Shown: positions 8,909 to 20,943 of the stretch, one piece after another
Layout of the letters: each line of letters begins with the position of its first letter
Position numbering within the stretch: the stretch's first letter is position 1
NCBI RefSeq assembly: GCF_900188085.1
Contig: NZ_FZOU01000005.1
Span: 286,010 to 350,009 of the forward strand
DNA: 64,000 bases
Direction of reading: 5' to 3'
From: Granulicella rosea
GTDB lineage: Bacteria > Acidobacteriota > Terriglobia > Terriglobales > Acidobacteriaceae
Notes under the pieces: generated by a model
Seen by the model: the letters and a program-made list of their open reading frames with translations, nothing else
Database searches by the model: none
What the model was told of the DNA's origin: nothing
Position numbers and translations under genes: made by a program

Positions 8909-8965
8909 AGGTTTGTTCTCCTGGTTGCGGGGCGCGTGTCAGCGCTCTGGGAGCTTCGATGAAAT

Positions 8966-10174
8966 TTACGGGTTGAAACGATCCGGCCAGCGCCAGCGCG
9001 AGACCAGGTATGGCTTGTCGGCCTCGAAGGCGGTGGCGAGGGTTTCGATGTGCTTCTCCGGGGCGACGCCGGTGTCGACCAGTTGCAGATGCGAGGCGAC
9101 CCATGCGAGATACAGCGGGGTCAGCGCGCCGAGCAGGTGGCCTCGGTTCAGCGTGCGCAGCCGGTAGGCGAGGATGAAGTCGTAGACGATGCGCGCCCAC
9201 AGCGCATCCGGCATGCGGAAGGCGTTGGGCGGCGCCTGAGAGAGCCGCTTCAGCCCCAGCAGCGAGGCCGGCGGCAACACCAGCGACCACAGCTCGTGCA
9301 GGTTCGTATAGGCCAGCCGAAACGTGTCGAGCATCGGCTTCACATCGGCGGGCGCGTCGTTCGGTGGAATGGTCTGCATCTGCACCAAGCGAGGCTGCAG
9401 ATTGCGTGCTCGCTGCCAGAAGGCCGCTTTGGCGTCGACGTCGGCGAAGAGCGAGCCTGCGATCATTCCCAGCAAACCGTTCAGGTCGAGCCCGGCTGGC
9501 GGCGGCAGAACGCGAGCGCCGGCCTCGACCTCCTGAATGCTGAAGCCCGCCAGCGCCGCCTCGGCCACGGGCCACAGCAGCGCATCCGGCTGATTGCCCG
9601 CGGTGTAGCGTCCGGCGACCGTCGCCAGCTTCTCCGCCATCCGCAGCGAAAGACCCAGGTCGACCGCCAGCGGAAAGCGCGGCCGCACGCCATAGAGCGC
9701 GCGGGTGACCGGGTAGAGGATCGCCGAGTTCACCAGACCCTCACGCGGTCCCAGGTCGTAGCAGGCAACCGTCAGGTCGGTCTTCGCCTCGACCGACATG
9801 GCTAGCGAGCGCAACGCGTCGACCGAGAGGCTTTGCGTCTCGCCGCCCAGCAGCAGCACGCTCTGCGCCTGGTTCTTCTGCGCCAGCTCGTAGGCATTGA
9901 CGAAGTCGGCCGCGGCCAGCACCCAGGGGCTGGCGCTGGCGTTCACCGGCGTGTACGGTACGACGCGCAGACTGCTGCCGGAGGGCAGCGTCTGCGCGCC
10001 GTCCGGCGTGGTGACGAGCAGCGGCCGGCCGGGAAAGGCCTCGGTCAGATGCGCCAGCGTCGCTTGCAGAGAGTCCGGCGGCAGCGACGGCAGGCTAACG
10101 AGAAGGCCTGCGTCCCGCTCGGTCTGCGCGCCCGGATGACTCGATAGATCGGGTGTGGTGTTGGTGGTCGCCAT
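8966..10174 (-). CDS. GT-A-type glycosyltransferase-like protein (function unassigned)
   Basis: A 402-residue soluble protein. Residues 25-140 look like a nucleotide-sugar GT-A fold ('RPLLVTTPDG', 'ADFVNAYELA', 'TVACYDLG'). The segment 'NSAILYPVTRALYGVRPRFP' followed by 'LAVDLGLS' resembles the acceptor-site region of glucosyl-3-phosphoglycerate synthase-like transferases. A clear DxD motif is not visible, so activity is uncertain. The gene begins 44 bases after the trehalose synthase-maltokinase gene and has an AGGAAAG ribosome binding site. By context it may make or regulate a compatible solute or glucan; mannosylglycerate-type synthesis is possible but unproven. Confidence 0.6.
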   Translation of the reverse strand: MATTNTTPDLSSHPGAQTERDAGLLVSLPSLPPDSLQATLAHLTEAFPGRPLLVTTPDGAQTLPSGSSLRVVPYTPVNASASPWVLAAADFVNAYELAQKNQAQSVLLLGGETQSLSVDALRSLAMSVEAKTDLTVACYDLGPREGLVNSAILYPVTRALYGVRPRFPLAVDLGLSLRMAEKLATVAGRYTAGNQPDALLWPVAEAALAGFSIQEVEAGARVLPPPAGLDLNGLLGMIAGSLFADVDAKAAFWQRARNLQPRLVQMQTIPPNDAPADVKPMLDTFRLAYTNLHELWSLVLPPASLLGLKRLSQAPPNAFRMPDALWARIVYDFILAYRLRTLNRGHLLGALTPLYLAWVASHLQLVDTGVAPEKHIETLATAFEADKPYLVSRWRWPDRFNP

Positions 10175-10218
10175 TGCTTCTGCTTTCCTGTTGCGTGAGC
10201 CTTCTTGCTGGGCTGGAA

Positions 10219-13707
<3,489 letters not shown>

Positions 13708-13861
13708 TCGTTGATCTCCCCTCCGTAGGATGCGGATTTGGAGTGGCAGGGAAGCGGCGCTGTGTGGGTTGCCGTATAAAAAATGGCGGCGGCGAAAAGA
13801 AAAGGCTAGACTTGACCCAATTCCCCCAGTAGGACCCATCCCGCCTCCGAGAAATAGACCG

Positions 13862-15694
13862 ATGACCCTTCGCCGCGCTGCCGTACTCGCCGCCCTTATG
13901 CTGTCCGCCGCCACCGTCGTCGCCCAGAAGAAGGTCGTCAAGAGCCAGGACGACCTGCCGCGCTTCAGCTACCCTGTCTCCGGCACGGCGACCGAGCTGC
14001 TTCAATCCGACGACGCCACCTTCAACGTCTTCGCGGCGAAGGTGAAGGCCGACGTCGACTCCGTCCTCGCCAACTATGAGATTGAGGATCACGCCACGCT
14101 GCGTTCGTTGCTGGAGACGCGCAACGCCCTGCAGTTGCTGGCCGGCGACGAGAAGGGCGCGCTCGAGACGCTGGCGCAGGTTCGCGACCTCGAAGACAAA
14201 CCCGACGCAAAACTGCTCGCCGGCGTGCGGACCAGGGCGATGATCCAGGCGCATGCCGACACCGGCAAGACCTCCGGCCCGGACTTCCTGCAGGCCTACG
14301 GCAAGGACTACTACACGGCGCTCTCGGCGCTGCCCTGGGCGGTGGTCGGCAACCGGGTGAAGGAGGCGAAGAGCAGCGCGCAGCTCGCCAGCGAACAGCT
14401 TTACCTGGGCAGTGTGCAGGCCGGCATCGAGCCGGCGGTGGCGAAGACGCACGCGCTCAGCAGCGACCTGGCCTGGGGGCTCATCAATCTGCGTTATGCG
14501 ATCAAGGTCGTGCTGCCGTTGAAGGACGTGACCGTCGCCGTCCTGACCAGGGACGTGGCGGCCAACAATGTGCCGAAGCCCGACATCTGGGAGTCGCGCG
14601 AGGTGACGTTGACCGCCGCCGACAAGCTCACGCCGGTCAACGTCGCCATCTGGGATTCGGGCTCGGACCTCGCCCTCTTTCCCGGCCGCGTCTACACCGA
14701 CCCGCACCCCAAGGCGCCGGCCGAGGCGCACGGCCTGGCCTTCGACCTGAAGGCCTTCCCGACGACCGGCTACCTGCTGCCCCTCGACGCCGCGCAGGCG
14801 AAGGAGTATCCGGGCATGCGCGACGAACTGAAGGGGCTCTCGGACATGGAACTCTCGATCGACAGCCCCGAGGCCACGGCGCTGAAACAGAAGTTCGCCT
14901 CGCTGAAGGCCGCGGAGGTTCCGGCGTTCATCGAGAGCCTCGAGTTCTACAGCATCTATTCGCACGGAACGCATGTGGCGGGTATCGCTTCGCGCGGCAA
15001 CCCGGCCATCCGGCTGGCCGCGGCGCGCATCACCTTCGACTGGCACAACGTGCCGCTCGCGCCGACCGACGAGCTGGTTGCGCGCAGCGCTGTCGCGACG
15101 AAGGCCTACGTCGCGTGGTTCAAAGCCCACGGCATCCGCGTGGTGAACATGAGCTGGGGCGGCGGACCGCACGACTACGAGGTCGCGCTTGAAAAGAACG
15201 GCCTCGGCAAGGACCCGGCGGAGCGCAAGGCGCTTGCGCAGAAGTTCTTCAAGGTCGACCACGACACGCTGTACGAGGCGATCAAAAGCGCGCCCGAGGT
15301 GCTCTTCATCTGCGCTGCCGGCAACGCGGACAGCAACAGCACCTTCAACGAGATGATTCCTTCGGGCTTGAAGCTGCCCAACCTGCTCACGGTCGGCGCC
15401 GTCGACCAGGCGGGCGACGAGGCCAGTTTCACCAGCTACGGCGACACCGTGCTGGTCGACGCGGACGGCTATCAGGTGGAGTCGGTCCTGCCCGGCGGCG
15501 CGAAGGTGCGCTTCTCCGGCACCTCGATGGCCTCGCCCAACACGGTCAATCTCGCGGCGAAGCTGCTGGCGCTCGACCCGAAGCTGACGCCCGAGCAGGT
15601 CATCCACCTGATCGTCGCCGGCGCGACCGCCAGCGAGGACGGCCGCCGCCACAACATCAACCCGAAGGCCTCGGTTGCGCTGCTGAAGAAGTAG
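13862..15694 (+). CDS. secreted subtilisin-like serine peptidase (S8)
   Basis: An exported protease of 610 residues with a Sec signal peptide ([22 protein letters not shown]). The catalytic triad is visible: Asp in '[16 protein letters not shown]' near 265, His in '[13 protein letters not shown]' near 365 and Ser in '[20 protein letters not shown]' near 558. 'VVNMSWGGG' and 'CAAGNADSN' are the usual S8 motifs, the latter with the oxyanion Asn. The stretch between the Asp and His motifs is about 100 residues, longer than in small subtilisins. The frame is open from 13730, but the ATG at 13862 begins the signal peptide. It is divergent from treS-mak with about 150 bases between. Confidence 0.88.
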   Translation: MTLRRAAVLAALMLSAATVVAQKKVVKSQDDLPRFSYPVSGTATELLQSDDATFNVFAAKVKADVDSVLANYEIEDHATLRSLLETRNALQLLAGDEKGALETLAQVRDLEDKPDAKLLAGVRTRAMIQAHADTGKTSGPDFLQAYGKDYYTALSALPWAVVGNRVKEAKSSAQLASEQLYLGSVQAGIEPAVAKTHALSSDLAWGLINLRYAIKVVLPLKDVTVAVLTRDVAANNVPKPDIWESREVTLTAADKLTPVNVAIWDSGSDLALFPGRVYTDPHPKAPAEAHGLAFDLKAFPTTGYLLPLDAAQAKEYPGMRDELKGLSDMELSIDSPEATALKQKFASLKAAEVPAFIESLEFYSIYSHGTHVAGIASRGNPAIRLAAARITFDWHNVPLAPTDELVARSAVATKAYVAWFKAHGIRVVNMSWGGGPHDYEVALEKNGLGKDPAERKALAQKFFKVDHDTLYEAIKSAPEVLFICAAGNADSNSTFNEMIPSGLKLPNLLTVGAVDQAGDEASFTSYGDTVLVDADGYQVESVLPGGAKVRFSGTSMASPNTVNLAAKLLALDPKLTPEQVIHLIVAGATASEDGRRHNINPKASVALLKK

Positions 15695-15788
15695 CTTCGC
15701 ACGCCGATACCGATGGACGCCCCGCCCCTTGCCGCCGTATGGTGAGAGTCGGGGCGTTTGCCGTTGCTCGCCTCGCATCCAACGACTC

Positions 15789-16886
15789 ATGGCCTCGTCC
15801 ACCACAACCTCGCCCGCACCCGAGGCCGTCGCGCCCAGGCCCTACCTCGCCGACCTGTATACCTTCGACTGGACGAAGCTGTGCCTGCACAACTCGACCG
15901 TCAGCACGGTTGCGCCGGCCGTCTGCCTGATCGGCGGCGTGCTGATCGGGCATCCCTCGGCGGGTCTGATCGCCGGCGGCGGCGCGGTCACCATCGGCTT
16001 TGGCATCAACCAGCGCATCGCGGACTCGCGTCTCGCGCCCATGCTCGCGGCGACGCTCTGGATGTTCGTCGCCACCTTCATCGGCATGTGGGGCGGACAC
16101 CATGGCGCGACGCTGCTCGTCACCTCGGCCATCTTCGCCTTCGCCTACGGCATTCTGACCGCGCAGGCCTCGGGCGTCGCCTGGGTCGGGCAGCAGGCGG
16201 CGATCGCGCTCTTCGTCTCGTCGGCCTTTCCCGCCGGACCCCGCGCCGCATTCGAACGCGCCTCGCTGACGCTGCTGGGCGGCGCGATCCAGATCGTCAT
16301 CATCACGTTGTGGGACCGCCTGCTGCCGGAGCTGCGCGCCCAGCTCAAGCTCGATCGCCACGAGATGGTCGCCTACCTGCGCACACTGCCCAAGGCGCTG
16401 CCGGAGCTGCCGCGCTCGGCCAGCTTCGTCTATGCCGTTCGTCTCACCCTGACGGTGCTGATCGCCTCCGAGGCCTACCGGCGGTGGGGCGTCCAGTCCG
16501 GCTACTGGATCCCCATGACCGCGCTGCTGGTGCAGAAGCCCGCCTTCTTCGAGACCCTTACCCGCGCCCTGCTGCGCGTCGCCGGTACGCTGACCGGCGC
16601 GGTGCTGTGCTCGCATCTGCTGGTCTATATCCATCCGAACCCGATCTGGCTGGCCATCCTTGCGACCGGCTTCGCCTTCCTCGGCTACGCGACGGTCTCG
16701 GTGAACTACGGCCTCTACAGCCTGTTTCTGACCAGCTACATCGTCTTCCTGCTCTCGCTCAACTCGCTGCCCGCGGCGGTGGTGGCGCATCGCCGCGCGG
16801 TTTGCACGCTGGCCGGCGGGCTGATCGCGCTGGCGCTGCATCTGGACGGATTGCGCCGTCACAGGGCGCAACAAAGCGCCACTTAG
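15789..16886 (+). CDS. FUSC-family inner membrane protein
   Basis: A 365-residue polytopic membrane protein in two halves, each with several hydrophobic helices, separated by a charged segment ('LPELRAQLKLDRHEMVAYLR'). The second half holds 'VQSGYWIPMTALLVQKPAFF' followed by 'ETLTRALLRVAGTLTGAVL', the hallmark of fusaric-acid-resistance/aromatic-acid-exporter proteins (FUSC_2, YccS/AaeB relatives). Efflux of an aromatic acid or similar compound is the usual suggestion for the family; no substrate can be inferred here. The ATG at 15789 is chosen because the sequence after it is hydrophilic and then enters the first helix. It begins 94 bases after the peptidase gene. Confidence 0.82.
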   Translation: MASSTTTSPAPEAVAPRPYLADLYTFDWTKLCLHNSTVSTVAPAVCLIGGVLIGHPSAGLIAGGGAVTIGFGINQRIADSRLAPMLAATLWMFVATFIGMWGGHHGATLLVTSAIFAFAYGILTAQASGVAWVGQQAAIALFVSSAFPAGPRAAFERASLTLLGGAIQIVIITLWDRLLPELRAQLKLDRHEMVAYLRTLPKALPELPRSASFVYAVRLTLTVLIASEAYRRWGVQSGYWIPMTALLVQKPAFFETLTRALLRVAGTLTGAVLCSHLLVYIHPNPIWLAILATGFAFLGYATVSVNYGLYSLFLTSYIVFLLSLNSLPAAVVAHRRAVCTLAGGLIALALHLDGLRRHRAQQSAT

Positions 16887-17007
16887 ACTGCCGCATTCGC
16901 ACAAACCGGGAGCCGACGCCGAATATGTGCGCCCACCTTGAATGCTCCGGCCAAATCGGCCACAATACACCTGTCCCCGTCGACAAACTTTTGCGCCCAC
17001 CCGGGCG

Positions 17008-17047
17008 CCCCACGATCGCCAGGCCAGAGGCTTGGGCTATCGTGGGG
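17008..17047 (+). other. hairpin in the leader of the M20 amidohydrolase gene
   Basis: CCCCACGAT (17008-17016) pairs with ATCGTGGGG (17039-17047), and inside it CCAGGCC (17019-17025) pairs with GGCTTGG (17029-17035) around an AGA loop, with one G-T wobble. It lies about 30 bases before the ribosome binding site AGGAGAG of the next gene. There is no T run, so it is not an ordinary terminator; it may be a leader structure or simply palindromic DNA. Confidence 0.35.
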
Positions 17048-17091
17048 TCAGTCCCTCCGCCTCAAGCCAGCAACCCAGGAGAGAACCAAAG

Positions 17092-18819
17092 ATGTCGACC
17101 CCCAAGCCAAACCGCCTCTGGCTCCGCACCCTCGCCACAGGCCTGCTGCTCGCCTGCGCCGCCTCGACCTTCGCGCAGGGACGCCGCGGCGCCGCCGCCC
17201 CCGAAGCTCCCACGCCGCTGCCGCCCGACACCCCCGCGCTGATCGCGATGAAGAAGGAGGCGGCCACCAAGGTTGACGCCGAGGCCAAGCAGATTCAGGT
17301 CATGGTCGACACCGTCTTCAGCTACTCGGAGCTGGGTTACCACGAGGTCCACTCCTCGGCGTATCTCTCGGGCGTGCTCGAAAAGAACGGCTTCAAGGTG
17401 GAGCGCGGCATCGCCGGCATCCCGACGGCGTTCATGGCGACGTGGGGCGAGGGCAAGCCGGTCATCGCGCTCGGTTCGGACGTCGACTGCATCCCCCAGG
17501 CCTCGCAGAAGCCCGGCGTGGCGTATCACGATCCCATCGTCGCCGGCGCGCCCGGCCACGGCGAAGGCCACAACTCCGGCGTGCCGCTGAACATCGCCGC
17601 CGCGCTCGCGGTCAAAGAGATCATGCAGAAGAACCACATGAAGGGCACCATCAAGGTCTGGCCGGGCATCGCCGAGGAGCTGCTGGGCGGCAAGGCCTAC
17701 CTCGTCCGCGCCGGCTACTTCAAGGATGTGGACGCGGTGCTCTTCGCGCACGTGGGCAACAACCTGGGCGTCAGCTACGGCGGCTTCCACACGCTGGGCG
17801 CGGTGTCGGTGCGCTTCGACTTCGTGGGCGAAAGCTCGCACGCTTCGGTCGCTCCGTGGCGTGGACGCTCGGCGCTCTCGGCGGTCGAGCTGATGGACGT
17901 GGGCTGGAGCTTCAAGCGCCAGTTCCTGCGTCCGGTGCAGCGGTCGCACAACGTCATCGTGAACGGCGGCGACCAGCCGAACGTCGTGCCGTCGAACGCC
18001 AGCAACTGGTACTACTTCCGCGAGGCCACCGCGCCGGCGGTCCGCACGCTGTGGGACACGGGCGAGAAGATGGCGCAGGGCGCGTCCATCATGAGCAGCA
18101 CGACCTATAGCTCGACCGTGCTGGGCAGCGCATGGCCCGGCTGGTTCAACAAAGCCATCGCCGAGGCCGAGTACGCGAACATCGAGAAGGTCGGCCTGCC
18201 CACCTGGTCGGCCGACGACCAGGCGCTCGCCAAGGGCATCCAGCATGAGCTGAAGGTGCCCGAGGTCGGCCTCGACACCGAGCTCTCGAAGCTGGGTATG
18301 CCCGGTACCGAGGCGGCTTTCACCGGCGGCCCGTCCGACGATATCGGCGACGTAAGCTGGAACGTCCCGACCATCGTCCTTGGCTACCCGTCGAACATCC
18401 CCAACCTGCCCGGCCACAACTGGGCCAACGGCATCGCCATGGCGACGCCCATCGCGCACAAGGGCGTGGTCGCGGGCGCGAAGGCGCAGGCCATGACGCT
18501 GCTCGACCTGATGACCAAGCCCGAGTTGCTGACCGCCGCATGGGACTACTTCAACAACGTGCAGACGAAGGAGATCAAGTACGCCCCCTTCATCCGCCCG
18601 ACCGATATGCCGCACACCGAGCTGAACACGGCGATCATGGATAAGTACGCGCCGCAGCTCGAGAAGTATTACTACGACTCGTCGAAGTACGGCACGTATC
18701 TCGAACAGCTCGGCATCAAGTACCCGACGCTGCGGCCCACCACGGCCAGCGTCGCGGAGCCGGACGCCAGCTCGAACGAGATGGAAGACAACCTCGCCGC
18801 GGCCATGTCGACGAAGTAG
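17092..18819 (+). CDS. secreted M20-family amidohydrolase (AbgB-like)
   Basis: A 575-residue metal-dependent amidohydrolase related to the aminobenzoyl-glutamate utilisation protein AbgB. An N-terminal export signal precedes the mature protein ('LATGLLLACAASTFAQ', cut near residue 29). M20 metal ligands are in 'VIALGSDVDCIPQASQ' (Asp), 'GHGEGHNSGV' (His), 'GIAEELLGGK' (Glu) and 'GHNWANGIAMATPIAHKG' (His). The dimerisation domain includes 'GESSHASVAPWRGRSALSAV'. Start at ATG 17092 with AGGAGAG 9 bases upstream. Export of an AbgB-like enzyme suggests it acts on peptides or amidated compounds outside the cytoplasm (inference). A strong terminator follows 26 bases after the stop. Confidence 0.85.
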   Translation: MSTPKPNRLWLRTLATGLLLACAASTFAQGRRGAAAPEAPTPLPPDTPALIAMKKEAATKVDAEAKQIQVMVDTVFSYSELGYHEVHSSAYLSGVLEKNGFKVERGIAGIPTAFMATWGEGKPVIALGSDVDCIPQASQKPGVAYHDPIVAGAPGHGEGHNSGVPLNIAAALAVKEIMQKNHMKGTIKVWPGIAEELLGGKAYLVRAGYFKDVDAVLFAHVGNNLGVSYGGFHTLGAVSVRFDFVGESSHASVAPWRGRSALSAVELMDVGWSFKRQFLRPVQRSHNVIVNGGDQPNVVPSNASNWYYFREATAPAVRTLWDTGEKMAQGASIMSSTTYSSTVLGSAWPGWFNKAIAEAEYANIEKVGLPTWSADDQALAKGIQHELKVPEVGLDTELSKLGMPGTEAAFTGGPSDDIGDVSWNVPTIVLGYPSNIPNLPGHNWANGIAMATPIAHKGVVAGAKAQAMTLLDLMTKPELLTAAWDYFNNVQTKEIKYAPFIRPTDMPHTELNTAIMDKYAPQLEKYYYDSSKYGTYLEQLGIKYPTLRPTTASVAEPDASSNEMEDNLAAAMSTK

Positions 18820-18845
18820 CCGACGCAATCGGAGCAGTTGTTCAA

Positions 18846-18890
18846 AAGCCTCATGGCCTTCCCGAAGCAGGGAAGGCCATGAGGCTTTTT
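18846..18890 (+). terminator. intrinsic terminator after the M20 gene
   Basis: An 18-base perfect stem (18846-18863 AAGCCTCATGGCCTTCCC; 18870-18887) with a 6-base loop GAAGCA is followed by a T run (18885-18889). Confidence 0.92.
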
Positions 18891-19050
18891 GCGCCCTTGT
18901 TGGCATGGAGGCGGGCGATTCCTCTCAATTGGGAGAAATCGCGCAGACTCGATCATCTTTCAAGACTTATACATATTCGATCCGTTACAGTTCGGACCAC
19001 GGGCCAAGATTGCATTTCCATCCTTCTATCAAGATCGGAGTCGTGCCCTC

Positions 19051-20727
19051 ATGCTTCATCACAGCGGAAAACTTCTCGTCAAGGTCGTCAATCGCTCCTT
19101 CGCCGCTGTCATGGGCGGACCGAACGCCCTCACGATCAACCGCTTCACGACCCGCGCTCTTTCGCCCCTTCCTGCGGCGCCTGCCTTCGACGCAAACGCC
19201 ATCGGCGATCAGTGGTTGCAGGCGACCCCCGCTGCCGGCGCCGCCTACCAGAACCCGTGGGATCTGGCTCACCAGACCGCATCGGCCCAAGGCTACGCCG
19301 AGTTCATGGAGCCGGATCTGCTCAACCTTCCGGCCACGCCATTGCCCGTTCCGGCAAGCCAGGAGGCCGACCCGAGCTGGCCGCCCGCCACCTTCGTCTC
19401 TCCGGCGTGGCATCTGCAGGACGGGTTCACCGGATTCCTCGACGTACGGGCGCAGGCGACCGGTAAGGGCGTCCGCATCGCCCATCTCGACACCGGATAC
19501 GCGGATCAGCATGTCTCGAAGCCAAGGAATCTGCGGCCCGATCTGGGCTGGAACTTCTACGAAGGAAACAGCAGCACGATCGATCCCGCGACCACGGGTC
19601 TGCTCGACAATCCGGGCCACGGACCCGCGACCATCGCCATTCTCGCCGGCAACACGGTGAGCCTGGCGGACGGCGGCCAGATCTACAACGGCGACTTCGG
19701 CGGCGCGCCGGACGCGGAGGTGGTCCCTGTCCGCGTCGGCCCGTCGGTGGTCCACTTCTATACGGCGGCGGTGGCGCAGGGGTTGAACTGGGCCATCGCG
19801 CCGGCAAACGACACCGCCAACCGCTGCGATGTGGTCACGCTGAGCCACGGCGGCGTGCCCTCGGCCGCCTGGGCCGACGCCGTCAACGCATGCTACGACG
19901 CGGGCATCGTCGTCGTAGCCGCCTCGGGCGACAACGTCTCCGTCGTGGTCCCCTTACCCACGCATTCGACCGTCTATCCGAGCGCCTTCGGCCGGGTGAT
20001 TACCGTCACCGGAGCGACCTACGATAAGACTCCCTACGTGACGCACGGCATCGGCAAGATGCAGGGCAACTGGGGGCCGGACATCGTCATGAAAAAGGCG
20101 GTGGCGTCCTTTACGCCCAATATCGCGAAGATGGTGCTGGGTACGACGAACGGCTTCTACATGAACTTCGGGGGCACCTCGGCCTCCACCCCGCAGGTCG
20201 CCGCGGCCTGCGCGCTTTGGATACAGCTTTACGGCGCCAGCTATCCCGCGAACTGGCAACGTGTGGAGGCCTGCCGGCTGGCGCTCTTCGAATCCGTCCA
20301 GAACCCCGGCGCGGATACGGAGCACATCGGCCGCGGCATTCTCAACGTGCCCGCCATGCTGGACTCCGCGCTTGCGGCACGCATCCAGGCCCTCATGGCA
20401 GGCGGCACGGTGCAGCCCATGCAACCGGACTCCGTCTCCTTCGGCTTCTGGCGCACGCTCTTCAACATCGCGCCGCCGAACAGCGCCGAGGACGCCATGT
20501 ACGATCTGGAGGTCGCACAGATCCTGCACCGGTCGACCCAGCCTGAACTCGCAACCGCGTTTCTGAACTACACGAACACGGGCGTCATCGATCCCACGCA
20601 GGCGCCGCGTCTGCGGACCCTGCTCGCGGCGGAGCCGGATATCTCCAATGCACTGACAGCGAAGATCGCGGCGATCCAGGCTGCGCCGCCGGCTCCCGTT
20701 CCGGTCGTGCCGCCTCCTGCGGGCTAA
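19051..20727 (+). CDS. subtilisin-like serine peptidase (S8), second copy in window
   Basis: A 558-residue S8-family protein, not closely similar to the one at 13.9 kb. The triad is visible as Asp in 'VRIAHLDTGYADQH' near 144, His in 'DNPGHGPATIAILAG' near 190 and Ser in 'NFGGTSASTPQVAAACALWI' near 375; 'VVTLSHGG' and 'VVAASGDN' are the usual surrounding motifs. No classical signal peptide is seen after the chosen start (MLHHSGKLLVKVVNRSF), so it may be intracellular or use another route. The C-terminus is helical and ends in a Pro-rich tail (PPAPVPVVPPPAG). ATG 19051 has GGAG 10 bases before; the frame is open to 18889 but that overlaps the terminator. Confidence 0.82.
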   Translation: MLHHSGKLLVKVVNRSFAAVMGGPNALTINRFTTRALSPLPAAPAFDANAIGDQWLQATPAAGAAYQNPWDLAHQTASAQGYAEFMEPDLLNLPATPLPVPASQEADPSWPPATFVSPAWHLQDGFTGFLDVRAQATGKGVRIAHLDTGYADQHVSKPRNLRPDLGWNFYEGNSSTIDPATTGLLDNPGHGPATIAILAGNTVSLADGGQIYNGDFGGAPDAEVVPVRVGPSVVHFYTAAVAQGLNWAIAPANDTANRCDVVTLSHGGVPSAAWADAVNACYDAGIVVVAASGDNVSVVVPLPTHSTVYPSAFGRVITVTGATYDKTPYVTHGIGKMQGNWGPDIVMKKAVASFTPNIAKMVLGTTNGFYMNFGGTSASTPQVAAACALWIQLYGASYPANWQRVEACRLALFESVQNPGADTEHIGRGILNVPAMLDSALAARIQALMAGGTVQPMQPDSVSFGFWRTLFNIAPPNSAEDAMYDLEVAQILHRSTQPELATAFLNYTNTGVIDPTQAPRLRTLLAAEPDISNALTAKIAAIQAAPPAPVPVVPPPAG

Positions 20728-20751
20728 TCTCGCAACGGGCAACCGCAAACT

Positions 20752-20915
20752 TCGTCATTTCGACCGGAGCGAAGCGAAGTGGAGAAACCCCCGTATTTGC
20801 CCATGCCGTTGTCTGTTATTCGAACTAAGAACAAACAACCGCAAGAGCGAATACGGGGGTCTCTCCGCTGCGCAGCGGACGATACAACCGTCCGCTGCTT
20901 CGGTCGAGATGACGG
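20752..20915. repeat. palindromic intergenic repeat, family A (variant)
   Basis: The outer arms are related in inverted orientation: CGTCATTTCGACCGGAGCGA at the left and CTTCGGTCGAGATGACG at the right. Inside, AAACCCCCGTATT (about 20785-20797) is mirrored by AATACGGGGGTCT. A second nested palindrome is built on TCCGCTGCGCAGCGGA. It fills the convergent gap between the S8 peptidase gene and glgE. Confidence 0.75.
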
Positions 20916-20943
20916 GCATGTGTGGTGACTTGGTCGGCCCGCA

